Notes: generated by a model from the sequence alone, not told the origin. A DNA stretch of 64,000 bases from Pseudomonas yamanorum (GCF_900105735.1 NZ_LT629793.1:3348001-3412000), one strand, 5' to 3'; shown: positions 36,337 through 47,912, counted from the first letter of the stretch. Translations and numbers: made by a program.

Positions 36337-37851
36337 ATGAAGCGCAAGAACATTCTTTTTATCATGGCCGATCAAATGGCCGCGCCGATGCTTCCGTTCT
36401 ACGGTCCTTCGCCTATCAAACTGCCGAACTTGAGCCGCCTCGCCGCTGAGGGCGTGGTGTTCGACGCCGCTTACTGCAACAGCCCGCTGTGTGCACCATC
36501 ACGCTTTACCCTAGTGAGTGGGCAGTTGCCGAGCAAGATCGGCGCCTACGACAACGCTGCCGATTTCCCCGCCGACGTGCCGACTTATGCCCACTACCTA
36601 CGCCGCCTCGGCTACCGCACCGCGCTGTCGGGCAAGATGCATTTTTGCGGCCCCGACCAGCTCCACGGTTATGAAGAACGCCTGACCAGTGACATCTACC
36701 CCGCCGACTATGGCTGGGCGGTGAACTGGGATGAGCCGGACGTGCGCCCTACCTGGTACCACAACATGGCGTCGGTGCTGCAAGCCGGGCCCTGCGTGCG
36801 CACCAACCAGCTGGATTTCGACGAAGAGGTGGTGTTCAAGGCCCAGCAGTACCTGTTCGACCATATCCGCGAGGATGGCGACCAGCCGTTCTGCCTGACC
36901 GTGTCGATGACCCACCCACACGACCCGTACACCATTCCCAAACCGTTCTGGGACCTGTACGACGACAACGACATCCCATTGCCCACAACACCGCCACAAG
37001 CAGATCTCGACCCTCACTCCCAACGCCTGCTCAAGGTCTATGACCTGTGGGACAAGCCGCTGCCGGTGAACAAGATCCGCGATGCGCGCCGCGCCTACTT
37101 CGGTGCGTGCAGCTACATCGACAGCAACGTCGGCAAGCTGCTGCAAACCCTGGAAGACACGGGCCTGGCCGACGACACCATCATCATCTTCTCCGGTGAC
37201 CACGGCGACATGCTTGGCGAACGCGGGCTCTGGTACAAAATGCACTGGTTTGAAATGGCCGCCCGGGTGCCGCTGCTGATCAGCGCGCCAGGGCAGTTCG
37301 CGGCGGGCCGGGTGACGGCTGCCGTGTCCACCGCCGACCTGCTGCCGACCCTGGTGGAACTGGCCGGCGGCCAACTCGACGCCAACCTGCCACTGGACGG
37401 CCGCTCGCTGGTCTCGCACTTGCAAGGGCAGGGCGGGCACGACGAAGTGTTCGGCGAATACATGGCCGAAGGCACCATCGGCCCGCTGATGATGATTCGC
37501 CGTGGCGCCTACAAGTTCATCTACAGCGAGGACGATCCTTGCCTATTGTTCGATGTGCACAACGACCCGCACGAGCGGGAAGAACTCAGCCAGTCACCGG
37601 AACACCGGCCGCTGTTCGAGGCGTTTTTGAGTGAGGCGCGGGCCAAGTGGGACATCCCGGCGATCCACCAGCAGGTGCTCGCCAGCCAACGCCGTCGCCG
37701 CCTGGTGTTCGAGGCGCTGACCCAAGGCAAGCTGAAGAGTTGGGACCACCAGCCACTGGTAGACGCCAGTCAGCAATACATGCGCAACCATATCGACCTC
37801 GACGATCTGGAGCGCAAGGCACGTTTTCCACAACCCTGCCAAAACCAATAA
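36337..37851 (+). CDS. betC: Choline-sulfatase
   Basis: A 504-residue type I sulfatase that hydrolyses choline-O-sulfate to choline and sulfate. The formylglycine site is CAPSR with Cys52. Metal-binding residues appear in NILFIMADQ (Asp11) and in SGDHGDMLGERGLWYKMHWFE. The C-terminal extension with RRLVFEALTQGKLKSWDHQP is typical of BetC. ATG at MKRKNILF is preferred; an upstream in-frame ATG at 36319 is possible. No signal peptide, so it acts in the cytoplasm. Confidence 0.96.
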   Translation: MKRKNILFIMADQMAAPMLPFYGPSPIKLPNLSRLAAEGVVFDAAYCNSPLCAPSRFTLVSGQLPSKIGAYDNAADFPADVPTYAHYLRRLGYRTALSGKMHFCGPDQLHGYEERLTSDIYPADYGWAVNWDEPDVRPTWYHNMASVLQAGPCVRTNQLDFDEEVVFKAQQYLFDHIREDGDQPFCLTVSMTHPHDPYTIPKPFWDLYDDNDIPLPTTPPQADLDPHSQRLLKVYDLWDKPLPVNKIRDARRAYFGACSYIDSNVGKLLQTLEDTGLADDTIIIFSGDHGDMLGERGLWYKMHWFEMAARVPLLISAPGQFAAGRVTAAVSTADLLPTLVELAGGQLDANLPLDGRSLVSHLQGQGGHDEVFGEYMAEGTIGPLMMIRRGAYKFIYSEDDPCLLFDVHNDPHEREELSQSPEHRPLFEAFLSEARAKWDIPAIHQQVLASQRRRRLVFEALTQGKLKSWDHQPLVDASQQYMRNHIDLDDLERKARFPQPCQNQ

Positions 37852-37867
37852 AACTGAGGGGAAGGCC

Positions 37868-38788
37868 ATGCGAAAGTTATCCACCGTGTTGAGCGTTGCG
37901 CTGTTGGCATTGAGCAGTGCCGGCGCCTACGCGGACTCAAGCTGCGACACCGTGAAGATGGCCGATCCGGGCTGGAGCGATATCGCCGCCACCAATGCCA
38001 TTACCGGTTTCCTGTTGAACGGCATGGGCTACAAGGCCAAGGTCGACACCCTTGCGGTGCCGATCACCTTTGGCGGGCTCAAGGACGGCCAGGTGGATGT
38101 GTTCATGGGTAACTGGATGCCGGCGCAGCAGGGCTTCTACGACAAGTTCGTGGCCAATGGCGATGTGGTGCAACTGGCGAAAAACCTCGAAGGCACCGAG
38201 TTCACCCTCGCCGTGCCGGACTACGTGTGGGACGCCGGGGTGCATGATTTTGCCGACCTGAACACGTTTGCCGACAAGTTCGACAAGAAGATCTACGGCA
38301 TCGGTTCGGGTGCGCCGGCGAATATCTCGTTGCAGGAAATCATCAAGAAAAACGACTTCGACCTGGGCCAGTGGAAGCTGATCGAGTCCAGTGAACAAGC
38401 GATGCTGGCCGAAGTGTCCCGGGCGGTGAAGAAGCAGAAGTTCGTGACGTTCCTCGGCTGGACCCCGCACCCGATGAACGTGCAGTTGAAGATGCATTAC
38501 CTCAAGGGTGGGGAAAAGTACTTTGGTGACACCGGCAGCGTGTATACCTTGACCCGCAAGGGGTATGCGCAAGCCTGCCCGAATGTCGGGAAATTGCTGA
38601 CCAACCTGAGTTTCACCCAGGAGATGGAGAACGCCATCATGGCTGAGGTGGTGAACAACAAGGTGAGCAACGCTGATGCGGCGAAGGCCTGGATCAAGGC
38701 GAATCCGGCGGTGCTGGACAAGTGGCTGGACGGGGTTAAAACCGTCGACGGCCAAGATGCGCTGGCCGCCGTAAAAGCCAAACTCTAA
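37868..38788 (+). CDS. Choline/betaine ABC transporter substrate-binding protein
   Basis: A 306-residue periplasmic binding protein (signal peptide cleaved near AYA-DSS) of the ChoX/OpuAC type. Aromatic residues for quaternary ammonium binding are visible (DPGWSDIAATN, GNWMPAQQ, FLGWTPHPMN), as in choline-binding ChoX. It is 16 bp downstream of betC. No ABC permease or ATPase is adjacent, so it probably docks with a Cbc-type transporter encoded elsewhere. Confidence 0.93.
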   Translation: MRKLSTVLSVALLALSSAGAYADSSCDTVKMADPGWSDIAATNAITGFLLNGMGYKAKVDTLAVPITFGGLKDGQVDVFMGNWMPAQQGFYDKFVANGDVVQLAKNLEGTEFTLAVPDYVWDAGVHDFADLNTFADKFDKKIYGIGSGAPANISLQEIIKKNDFDLGQWKLIESSEQAMLAEVSRAVKKQKFVTFLGWTPHPMNVQLKMHYLKGGEKYFGDTGSVYTLTRKGYAQACPNVGKLLTNLSFTQEMENAIMAEVVNNKVSNADAAKAWIKANPAVLDKWLDGVKTVDGQDALAAVKAKL

Positions 38789-38795
38789 CGCTTCA

Positions 38796-38883
38796 TGTGG
38801 GAGCTGGCTTGCCTGCGATGGCATCACCGCGGTGTCTCTGTGAGACTGCGGCGCCTGGATCGCGGGCAAGCCCGGCTCCCACA
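38796..38883. repeat. Hybrid REP pair
   Basis: Left arm is the CTGGCTTGCCTGCGAT subtype (38796-38820); right arm is the CGGGCAAGCCCGGCTCCC subtype (38859-38883). The arms pair imperfectly. A fragment GACTCCCACAGT follows at 38891-38902. It separates the binding-protein gene from the SulP gene. Confidence 0.8.
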
Positions 38884-38952
38884 GTAAGCGGACTCCCACA
38901 GTGCGGCGTTTGTCCTGATACCCTGATCCAAACCTATCAATCCGAGCCCTCA

Positions 38953-40521
38953 ATGCCCTGGCCCAACCGCCACAAACTCTTCCCCTTCCTCAGCTGGCTC
39001 CCGCGCCAAACCCGCGCCAGCGTCGGGCGAGATGCAATCGTTGGGCTGAGCGGTGCAGTCCTGGCATTACCGCAATCCATTGCCTACGCGCTGATCGCCG
39101 GTCTCCCACCGGAGTACGGCCTGTACGCCGCGATCATCCCGGTATTGATCGCCTGCTTGTGGGGCTCTTCCTGGCACCTGATCTGCGGTCCTACCGCCGC
39201 GATTTCCATCGTGCTCTACGCCAGTGTCAGCCCGCTGGCCGTGCCCGGGTCCCAGGACTACATCACGCTCATCCTGTTGCTGACCTTCCTGGCCGGCGTC
39301 TTCCAATGGCTGCTGGGGATGCTGCGCTTCGGTGCCCTGGTGAACTTCGTTTCACATTCAGTGGTGCTCGGCTTCACCCTCGGCGCTGCGGTGGTAATCG
39401 CCCTGGGGCAACTGCCCAATCTGCTGGGGCTGGACCTGCCCAGCCAGGCCACGGCGATCAACAGCCTGCTGGCGCTGATCAACCATGCCGGGGAATGGAA
39501 TCATCCTTCACTGGTGCTCGGGCTCGGCACCTTGCTGGTGGGGGTGCTGCTGAAATTGTGGGTGCCGCGCTGGCCCACACTGTTGATCGCGCTGGCCTTG
39601 GGTAGCCTCACCCCATGGCTATGGCCGGCGATGTTCGGGCAGGTGGCGTTGGTCAGTTCATTTGTTGGCAAACTGCCGCCGTTCAGCCCGCTGCCGATGG
39701 ACTTGGACTTGGTCCTGCGCCTGCTGCCGAGTGCCGTGGCGGTGGGCATGCTGGGGCTGGTGACCAGCCTGTCGATTGCGCGCTCACTGTCGGCCCGCTC
39801 CCAGCAATTGCTCGATGCAAATCAGGAAGTGCGCGCCCAGGGTTTATCCAACATCGTCGGCGGATTTTTTTCCGGGTACTTGTCGGCGGGCTCCTTCACC
39901 CGGTCGGGTCTGAGTTATGAGGCAGGCGCCTGTTCGCCGCTGGCGGGGGTGTTTTCCGCACTGTGGGTGGCGCTGTTTGCGTTGTTCGGCGCGGCATTGA
40001 TCGCGCATATCCCGATCCCGAGCATGGCCGCCAGCATCCTGCTGATTTGCTGGGGGTTGGTGGACCATCGCGGCATTCGGGCGCTGTTCCGGGTCAGCCG
40101 CGCAGAGTTTGCGGTGATGAGCCTGACCTGCATTGCCACGCTGTTGCTGGAGTTGCAGACGGCGATTTACGCCGGGGTGCTGGCGTCGCTGTTTTTCTAC
40201 CTCAAGCGCACCTCGCAACCGCGAGTCCAGCAATGGCGTGACGGTGAGGACGATGTGCTGCGGGTCGGCGGGTCGATCTTTTTCGGCGCCAGCCATTACC
40301 TGCAAGTACGGCTGCAAAGCCTGCACGGTCAGCGGGTGGTGATCGAGGCACAGCAGATCAACTTTATCGACTATTCCGGAGTGGAGATGCTGCACCAGGA
40401 AGCGCGCCGATTGAACGGATTGGGGCGCAGCCTGGCTTTGCGCAAGGCCCGGCAACAGGTGGTGGAGGAATTGAAGAAACTGGAAGGGGGCGATAAATGC
40501 CCCATCCATTTCGAAGACTGA
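38953..40521 (+). CDS. SulP family sulfate/anion transporter with STAS domain
   Basis: A 522-residue SulP/SLC26 transporter. The N-terminal signature SGAVLALPQSIAYALIAGLPPEYGLYAA is well kept, unlike in the SulP at 9836-11383. A C-terminal STAS domain follows (about residues 440-500, IEAQQINFIDYSGVEMLHQEARR). Location after betC and the choline-binding protein suggests sulfate handling, but uptake or export is not readable. It matches PA0029 by position. Confidence 0.92.
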   Translation: MPWPNRHKLFPFLSWLPRQTRASVGRDAIVGLSGAVLALPQSIAYALIAGLPPEYGLYAAIIPVLIACLWGSSWHLICGPTAAISIVLYASVSPLAVPGSQDYITLILLLTFLAGVFQWLLGMLRFGALVNFVSHSVVLGFTLGAAVVIALGQLPNLLGLDLPSQATAINSLLALINHAGEWNHPSLVLGLGTLLVGVLLKLWVPRWPTLLIALALGSLTPWLWPAMFGQVALVSSFVGKLPPFSPLPMDLDLVLRLLPSAVAVGMLGLVTSLSIARSLSARSQQLLDANQEVRAQGLSNIVGGFFSGYLSAGSFTRSGLSYEAGACSPLAGVFSALWVALFALFGAALIAHIPIPSMAASILLICWGLVDHRGIRALFRVSRAEFAVMSLTCIATLLLELQTAIYAGVLASLFFYLKRTSQPRVQQWRDGEDDVLRVGGSIFFGASHYLQVRLQSLHGQRVVIEAQQINFIDYSGVEMLHQEARRLNGLGRSLALRKARQQVVEELKKLEGGDKCPIHFED

Positions 40522-40531
40522 ACACGGTTGA

Positions 40532-40625
40532 AAATGTGGGAGCTGGCTTGCCTGCGATAGCGGTGTATCAGTGCCAGGTGTGTAGCTGACCCACCGCTAT
40601 CGCAGGCAAGCCAGCTCCCACATTT
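40532..40625. repeat. REPIN with 34-bp arms (CTGGCTTGCCTGCGATAGCGG subtype)
   Basis: Perfect 34-bp arms (40532-40565 and 40592-40625) around 26 bp: the longest and most symmetric element in the window. It separates the convergent SulP and aroE genes. Confidence 0.93.
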
Positions 40626-40634
40626 GGATTTGCG

Positions 40635-42406
<1,772 letters not shown>

Positions 42407-42540
42407 CTACGCGAGGCCATTGGGCGTCGGCGGCAAATGGGCGCACAGGATACCACTGCACCCACTACTGCCACAGTTGACGAAGATCAAGCTTAGGAGT
42501 CCGATAGGGGGCTACGCGAAATGACTTAAGGAGAGTGCAG

Positions 42541-43518
42541 ATGGCCAAACGTATCCAGTTCCGTGCCCATGGCGGCCCCGAAGTACTTGAGTATGTGGAC
42601 TACACCCCCGCAGAACCCGGCCCGCAGCAGGTTCGCGTGCAGAACAAGGCCATTGGCCTGAACTTCATCGACACGTATTTCCGCAGCGGCCTGTACGCAC
42701 CACCGGCCTTGCCGTCGGGTCTGGGCGCTGAAGGCGCTGGCGTGGTTGATGCGGTGGGTAGCGAAGTCACTCAATTCAAGGTCGGTGATCGCGTGGCTTA
42801 TGGCAGCGGCCCGCTGGGTGCCTACAGCGAATTGCATGTGCTGCCGGCTGCCAACCTGGTGCACCTGCCGGACGACATCAGCTTCGAACAGGCTGCCGGG
42901 GCGATGCTCAAGGGCCTGACCGTGCAGTACCTGCTGCGCCAGACCTATGAGTTGAAGGGCGGCGAAACCATTCTGTTCCACGCCGCTGCCGGTGGCGTGG
43001 GCTCGCTGGCGTGCCAATGGGCCAAGGCCCTGGGCGTGAAGTTGATCGGTACCGTCAGCTCGCCGGAAAAAGCGGCGCTGGCCAAATCTCTCGGTGCCTG
43101 GGAAACCATCGACTACAGCAAGGAAAATGTCGCACAACGCGTGCTGGAACTGACTGACGGCAAGAAGTGCCCAGTGGTGTACGACGGCGTAGGCAAGGAC
43201 ACCTGGCTCACCTCGCTGGACAGCGTGGCGCCACGCGGGTTGGTGGTGAGTTTTGGGAATGCTTCGGGCGCTGTGGATGGGGTTAACCTGGGGATTCTGG
43301 CGGCCAAGGGCTCGCTGTATGTCACCCGGCCGACTTTGGCGACCTATGCCAACAACCCGGAAAACCTGCAGGCGATGGCGGATGATCTGTTTTCGATGAT
43401 CATCAGTGGCAAGTTGCAGATTGATATTAATCAGCGGTTTTCGCTGGGGGATGCGGCGAAGGCGCAGATTGAGTTGTCGGCGCGGCGCACTACCGGGTCG
43501 ACCATTCTGCTGCCTTAG
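42541..43518 (+). CDS. qor: NADPH:quinone reductase (zinc-independent MDR)
   Basis: A 325-residue quinone oxidoreductase of the MDR superfamily. The NADPH motif AAAGGVGSLACQWAKALG is near residues 144-161, and the family motif GAEGAGVV near 62-69. Zinc-binding cysteines of alcohol dehydrogenases are absent, as expected. AAGGAG lies 7 bases before the ATG. Confidence 0.95.
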   Translation: MAKRIQFRAHGGPEVLEYVDYTPAEPGPQQVRVQNKAIGLNFIDTYFRSGLYAPPALPSGLGAEGAGVVDAVGSEVTQFKVGDRVAYGSGPLGAYSELHVLPAANLVHLPDDISFEQAAGAMLKGLTVQYLLRQTYELKGGETILFHAAAGGVGSLACQWAKALGVKLIGTVSSPEKAALAKSLGAWETIDYSKENVAQRVLELTDGKKCPVVYDGVGKDTWLTSLDSVAPRGLVVSFGNASGAVDGVNLGILAAKGSLYVTRPTLATYANNPENLQAMADDLFSMIISGKLQIDINQRFSLGDAAKAQIELSARRTTGSTILLP

Positions 43519-43550
43519 GGCTTTAGGTCTCTGGGGCCTGTAAGGGCCTC

Positions 43551-43643
43551 ATCGCGGGCAAGCCCGGCTCCCACTGGAGTCTGCGGTGAACATAAATTTT
43601 GTGTTCGCTGCAGATCAGTGTGGGAGCCGGGCTTGCCCGCGAT
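43551..43643. repeat. REP pair, CGAT-outward arrangement (CCGGGCTTGCCCGCGAT subtype)
   Basis: Arms 43551-43574 and 43620-43643 are near-perfect reverse complements with the GTGGGA ends inward, around a 45-bp spacer containing GTGAACA/TGTTC. Same orientation class as the element at 22004-22086. It lies between convergent qor and tsaC. Confidence 0.87.
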
Positions 43644-43658
43644 GGCCGCGACTCGGTC

Positions 43659-44216
43659 TTAAGACGGCCGCACAACCTCACCCGTTGCCAGATCCCGAAT
43701 CAGACTCGGATTCTTCCGCCCCCCCAGATTCCCGCCCAACACCAGATCCACCTGCCCGCGGAAGTACTGCTCCACACGAATCCGCGTGCGCGCCGCCGGG
43801 CGGCCCTGTGGGTTGGCCGAGGTGGAAATCAATGGCCCGACCAGCGAGCACAGATCCCGCACTTGCGGATGATCAGTCACCCGCAACGCCACCGTGTCAT
43901 GCACCCCGGTAATCCACTCGGGCAACAAGTCCTGATGGGGCACCAGCCACGTATTCGGGCCAGGCCAGGTACTGGCCATGCGGTCCATCCACTCATCAGG
44001 AAAGTCTTCGAAGAGAAAATCGAACTGACGGATATTGTCGGCAATCAGGATCAGCCCCTTATCCACAGACCGGCCCTTGATCGCCAGCAACCGATCCACG
44101 GCCTCTTCGTTCCAAGGGTCACAGCCCAGGCCCCAGACCGCCTCGGTTGGATAGGCAATCACCGCGCCTGCGCGAATTTCTCGTGCGGCTTCTCGCACAC
44201 GCCACCTGTTGACCAT
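43659..44216 (-). CDS. tsaC: Threonylcarbamoyl-AMP synthase, TsaC/YrdC type
   Basis: A 185-residue short Sua5/YrdC-domain enzyme that makes threonylcarbamoyl-AMP for t6A37 tRNA modification. The ATP/threonine site is seen in [13 protein letters not shown] and [10 protein letters not shown], with [11 protein letters not shown] near the end. Lack of the extra Sua5 domain makes it TsaC. Last of the lysM-family/dprA/tsaC set on the minus strand. Confidence 0.95.
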   Translation of the reverse strand: MVNRWRVREAAREIRAGAVIAYPTEAVWGLGCDPWNEEAVDRLLAIKGRSVDKGLILIADNIRQFDFLFEDFPDEWMDRMASTWPGPNTWLVPHQDLLPEWITGVHDTVALRVTDHPQVRDLCSLVGPLISTSANPQGRPAARTRIRVEQYFRGQVDLVLGGNLGGRKNPSLIRDLATGEVVRPS

Positions 44217-44270
44217 TGCTCACTCTCCGGACTAAAGCTCTGCGCAGTTTACCGATCTTCGTTACAAAAC

Positions 44271-45365
44271 CTAGCCGCGCGCAAGCCAGCGCCCGCTTTC
44301 GCAGATTACCCGGCCTTCCAGCTCGAGTTCCGTCAGGCTGGCCAGCACCTCGGACAAGGCCCTTCCGCTGGCAATCGCCAGGGCTTCACTGGTGTGGGGC
44401 GCCGCGTGCAACAGCGCCACCAGTGGGTGAGTGACCGCAATCGGTGCCGGGCGGGACAGTGCCTGCCAGCCGCGCAGGTTTTCGAGGATGTGTTCAATGG
44501 TTTCCACCAGCACCGCACCATCTCGAATCAATTGATGGCAGCCTTTGGCTCCAGGGTGATGGATCGACCCGGGGATGGCGTATACCTCGCGGCCTTGCTC
44601 CGCCGCCAGGCGTGCGGTGATCAGCGAACCGCTGGCCATGCTGGCCTCCACCACCAGCACCCCAAGGGACAGGCCACTGATAATACGGTTGCGGCGTGGG
44701 AAATTGCCGGCCTGGGGCGGGGCGTCCAACGGAAACTCGGAAACCACGGCGCTGCCTTGGGCAATCATCGCTTCGGCCAAGCGTCGGTGGCGCTGTGGAT
44801 AAAAGTTTTCGAGCCCGGTGCCCAGCACGCCGATTGTATGTCCACCAACATCCAACGCCGCCTGGTGAGCAGCGCCATCGATACCCAGGGCGAGGCCGCT
44901 GGTGATGACAAAACCGGCACTGGCCAGGCTGCGGGAAAACGCGGCGGCGGTGTCCATTCCTGGCCTGGAGGCACGACGGCTGCCGACCATCGCCAATTGC
45001 GGTTTTTCCAGAATCGCCGGGTTGCCAGCGACGAATAATAGCGGGGGCGCGTCATCCAGTTCTGCGAGCAATGCCGGGTAGTCGGGTTGGTCCCACATCA
45101 GCAAATGCTGGGCCGGACGCTCCAGCCAGGCCAATGCCGCACTGGCGCCATCACGTACTTCCTCGCAACGCCTGGCATCGGCGCTGGCCACCTTGAGGCC
45201 TAGAGAACGCCAGGCACTGGCCGGTGCGCTGATGGCTTTTGACGCAGAACCAAAGGCCTCGATAAGTTTTTTAAAGCCCTTGGGACCCAGTTCCGGCAGC
45301 CTGTGCAAGCGTAGTCGGGCTTCCAGTTCTGCTGGGGAAATTTCACGGTCATTCGTCGGTAACAT
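44271..45365 (-). CDS. dprA: DNA-processing protein DprA
   Basis: A 364-residue DprA/Smf protein that binds single-stranded DNA and loads RecA in transformation. The Rossmann-like core has MVGSRRASRPG near residue 130 and the family run GLALGIDGAAHQAAL with GTGLENFYPQRHR. An N-terminal helical region and a C-terminal winged-helix-like domain flank it, so the protein looks full-length. Confidence 0.95.
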   Translation of the reverse strand: MLPTNDREISPAELEARLRLHRLPELGPKGFKKLIEAFGSASKAISAPASAWRSLGLKVASADARRCEEVRDGASAALAWLERPAQHLLMWDQPDYPALLAELDDAPPLLFVAGNPAILEKPQLAMVGSRRASRPGMDTAAAFSRSLASAGFVITSGLALGIDGAAHQAALDVGGHTIGVLGTGLENFYPQRHRRLAEAMIAQGSAVVSEFPLDAPPQAGNFPRRNRIISGLSLGVLVVEASMASGSLITARLAAEQGREVYAIPGSIHHPGAKGCHQLIRDGAVLVETIEHILENLRGWQALSRPAPIAVTHPLVALLHAAPHTSEALAIASGRALSEVLASLTELELEGRVICESGRWLARG

Positions 45366-45428
45366 TTGATCGTCCTTGATCGGAACAAGCTGTGGATAAC
45401 TCTGTTGGTAACTTATTTAGCAACCTAA

Positions 45429-46217
45429 TTATTGCCTTTGATCAGGCGCCTCAAAACGGTCCATTACCGCCAGCGAACGCGATGCGCCGAGCACCAGGCC
45501 GTAGCTGAGCTTTTCGTAGGTGCGGAACACCACCAGCGTCCCGGCAGGCTCATCAGGCATCTTCATCGGAACGCCGGTCACTCTGTCCCGAACGGTTTCA
45601 CCGGCTTTCACCACGGCCAGCAAATGACCTTCCATCAGCCCGTCACGGCGGCCCGTGTTCAACGTCACGGCATCCAGCACGCCGATCTGCGTCACGCCCC
45701 GGGGCACGTCGATGATTTGCCCGGCAATGGCGCGGGCAGGCCACTGAATCACCAGGCTGGCCAGGTCCGTGGGTGCTTGCTGGCTGAGCAACCGGTCCCC
45801 GGGACGCACCTCCTGGGTCACCCGCTGCACACCCAATGTGCTGACGTCGCCCGCTGTCACAAAACGTGCGGTGCCTATGTCATCAGCGTTGATGCCCAGC
45901 CATTCCTGGCTATCGGGGTCGGTATAAGCCTTGCCCGGGCGGAAGATCCCGTAGCTTTGCACGGCAGGGTCCAAGGCCCCACGCGCATAAACACGTTCGC
46001 CATTGGCGCCCAATACTCGGCCGGCATCTGCTGCAACAATATAGGGAGCGTGGTCCAGTTCCTGGGGCGTATCGAGAATGCGGTTGTGCAGTAAAAAGCG
46101 CTGAATGGCTTGTTGCGTATGACGCGGCAGCGGTTGACCCGCCTGTGGAAAGCTCGCGGGAACCTGGCCAACAACGGCCTGGGCCCACAGCAGCAAGACG
46201 AGTAGCGATTTCCTCAT
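45429..46217 (-). CDS. LysM-family-related secreted protein lacking the LysM domain
   Basis: A 262-residue secreted protein upstream of dprA. Signal peptide ([17 protein letters not shown]) and C-terminal region ([45 protein letters not shown]) match the pseudomonad LysM peptidoglycan-binding protein at this locus (PA0020 by position). That protein is about 340 residues with a LysM domain just after the signal. Here no VxxGDTLWDIA-like motif exists, and the mature protein starts directly with the downstream domain. AAGGAG is 8 bases before the ATG. The domain comparison is from memory. Confidence 0.85.
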   Translation of the reverse strand: MRKSLLVLLLWAQAVVGQVPASFPQAGQPLPRHTQQAIQRFLLHNRILDTPQELDHAPYIVAADAGRVLGANGERVYARGALDPAVQSYGIFRPGKAYTDPDSQEWLGINADDIGTARFVTAGDVSTLGVQRVTQEVRPGDRLLSQQAPTDLASLVIQWPARAIAGQIIDVPRGVTQIGVLDAVTLNTGRRDGLMEGHLLAVVKAGETVRDRVTGVPMKMPDEPAGTLVVFRTYEKLSYGLVLGASRSLAVMDRFEAPDQRQ

Positions 46218-46367
46218 GGGGTGAATCTCCTTTATTATGTGCATTCGCGTGAAACGCCTTGGCCTTCGTGGCTTTCGGACGTTTTCCCACGGCACTTATT
46301 CCGGCACATCAAGGGTCCATCCCCGGCGCCGACTTGCCTTTACCTCACATGTGCAGCAATTACGCTT

Positions 46368-46874
46368 ATGGCTATTTTGAACATCCTCGAATTTCCGGAC
46401 TCACGCCTGCGCACCATTGCCAAGCCAGTGGCCGTAGTGGACGCCAAGGTTCGTCAGTTGGTCGATGACATGTTTGAAACAATGTATGAAGCCCCGGGTA
46501 TCGGCCTCGCCGCGACCCAGGTCGACGTGCATCAGCGCGTCGTGGTCATGGACCTGTCCGAAGACCGCAGCGAGCCTCTGGTGTTTATCAACCCTGAGTT
46601 CGAAACCCTGACCGACGAGATGGGCCAGTATCAGGAAGGCTGCCTGTCGGTACCTGACTTCTATGAGAACGTCGACCGTCCCCAGCGCGTCAAGATCAAG
46701 GCCCTGGACCGTGACGGCAAGCCGTTCGAGATGATTGCCGAAGGCCTGCTGGCGGTGTGCATCCAACACGAATGCGACCACCTCAACGGCAAGCTGTTTG
46801 TCGATTACCTGTCCACGCTTAAACGCGACCGGATCAAGAAGAAGCTGGAAAAGAAGCATCGCCAGCAAGCTTGA
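46368..46874 (+). CDS. def: Peptide deformylase
   Basis: Metalloenzyme of 168 residues that removes the N-formyl group from new proteins. The three motifs are intact: GIGLAATQ (residues 44-51), EGCLSVP (about 88-94) and HECDH (about 133-137), giving the Cys and two His metal ligands. Divergent from the lysM-family gene. A terminator-like hairpin follows. Confidence 0.97.
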   Translation: MAILNILEFPDSRLRTIAKPVAVVDAKVRQLVDDMFETMYEAPGIGLAATQVDVHQRVVVMDLSEDRSEPLVFINPEFETLTDEMGQYQEGCLSVPDFYENVDRPQRVKIKALDRDGKPFEMIAEGLLAVCIQHECDHLNGKLFVDYLSTLKRDRIKKKLEKKHRQQA

Positions 46875-46886
46875 TTCCCTTCTTTC

Positions 46887-46916
46887 AAAGGCTTGCTCCG
46901 GCAAGCCTTTTTCTTT
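46887..46916 (+). terminator. Intrinsic terminator between def and fmt
   Basis: Perfect 10-bp stem AAAGGCTTGC / GCAAGCCTTT with a TCCG loop, followed by TTCTTTT. It has the full form of a rho-independent terminator, yet def and fmt are usually co-transcribed, so it may act as a partial terminator. Confidence 0.85.
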
Positions 46917-46931
46917 TGTGAGACGTTTCCC

Positions 46932-47912
46932 ATGACCGAGCCACTGCGCATCGTTTTTGCCGGCACCCCCGAATTCGCCGCCGAACACCTCAAGGCCCTG
47001 CTCGCCAGCCCGTATGAAATCGTGGCGGTCTACACCCAGCCCGATCGCCCGGCCGGTCGTGGGCAAAAGCTGATGCCCAGCCCGGTCAAGCAGCTTGCAC
47101 TTGAGAACAACATTGTCGTGCTGCAGCCGCCAACCCTGCGCAACGCGGACGCCCAGGCCGAACTGGCTGCGCTGAAGCCCGACCTGCTGGTGGTGGTGGC
47201 TTATGGTTTGATCCTGCCCCAGGCCGTGCTGGATATCCCGCGCCTGGGCTGCATCAACAGCCACGCCTCGCTGCTGCCTCGCTGGCGCGGCGCGGCACCG
47301 ATCCAGCGCGCCGTTGAAGCCGGTGACGCCGAAAGTGGTGTGACCGTGATGCGCATGGAAGCGGGCCTGGACACGGGCCCGATGCTGTTGAAAGTCACCA
47401 CCCCGATCACCGGTCAAGACACCGGCGGCAGCCTGCACGACCGCCTCGCCGAAATGGGCCCGCCGGCTGTAATCCAAGCCATCGCCGGCCTGGCCGCCGG
47501 CACCTTGGAAGGCGAAGTACAGGACGACAGCCTCGCCACCTACGCCCACAAACTGAACAAGGATGAAGCCCGCATCGACTGGAGCCGCCCGGCTGTGGAG
47601 CTGGAACGCCAAATACGAGCATTTAATCCATGGCCGATCTGCCACAGTACCCTTCACGGTGAAACTCTAAAGGTGCTAGAAGTCAAACTTGATCATGAGG
47701 TTTCTTACTCAGAGTCCATGATCTACGTAAACGGCGCCATTACTCACGTCAGCAAAGAAGGCCTTGTTGTCGCGTGTGGCAGCGGACACCTGTGCCTGAC
47801 CCGTCTGCAACTGCCCGGCGGCAAGGCGCTGAACTTCAGCGATTTGTTCAACAGCCGTCGTGAGAAATTTGCCGTCGGCATCGTCCTCGGCCAAGCGGTG
47901 GACGCTCAATGA
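46932..47912 (+). CDS. fmt: Methionyl-tRNA formyltransferase
   Basis: A 326-residue enzyme that formylates initiator Met-tRNA with 10-formyl-THF. N-terminal hydrolase-like domain: [15 protein letters not shown], catalytic [17 protein letters not shown] (His-containing) and GLDTGPML. The C-terminal domain is unusual: between TLKVLEVKL and [14 protein letters not shown] lies [24 protein letters not shown], longer than normal, and the protein exceeds the usual 314-315 by about 11 residues. The DNA here is lower in GC. The catalytic core is intact, so function is likely kept. Overlaps rsmB by 4 bp. Confidence 0.95.
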   Translation: MTEPLRIVFAGTPEFAAEHLKALLASPYEIVAVYTQPDRPAGRGQKLMPSPVKQLALENNIVVLQPPTLRNADAQAELAALKPDLLVVVAYGLILPQAVLDIPRLGCINSHASLLPRWRGAAPIQRAVEAGDAESGVTVMRMEAGLDTGPMLLKVTTPITGQDTGGSLHDRLAEMGPPAVIQAIAGLAAGTLEGEVQDDSLATYAHKLNKDEARIDWSRPAVELERQIRAFNPWPICHSTLHGETLKVLEVKLDHEVSYSESMIYVNGAITHVSKEGLVVACGSGHLCLTRLQLPGGKALNFSDLFNSRREKFAVGIVLGQAVDAQ

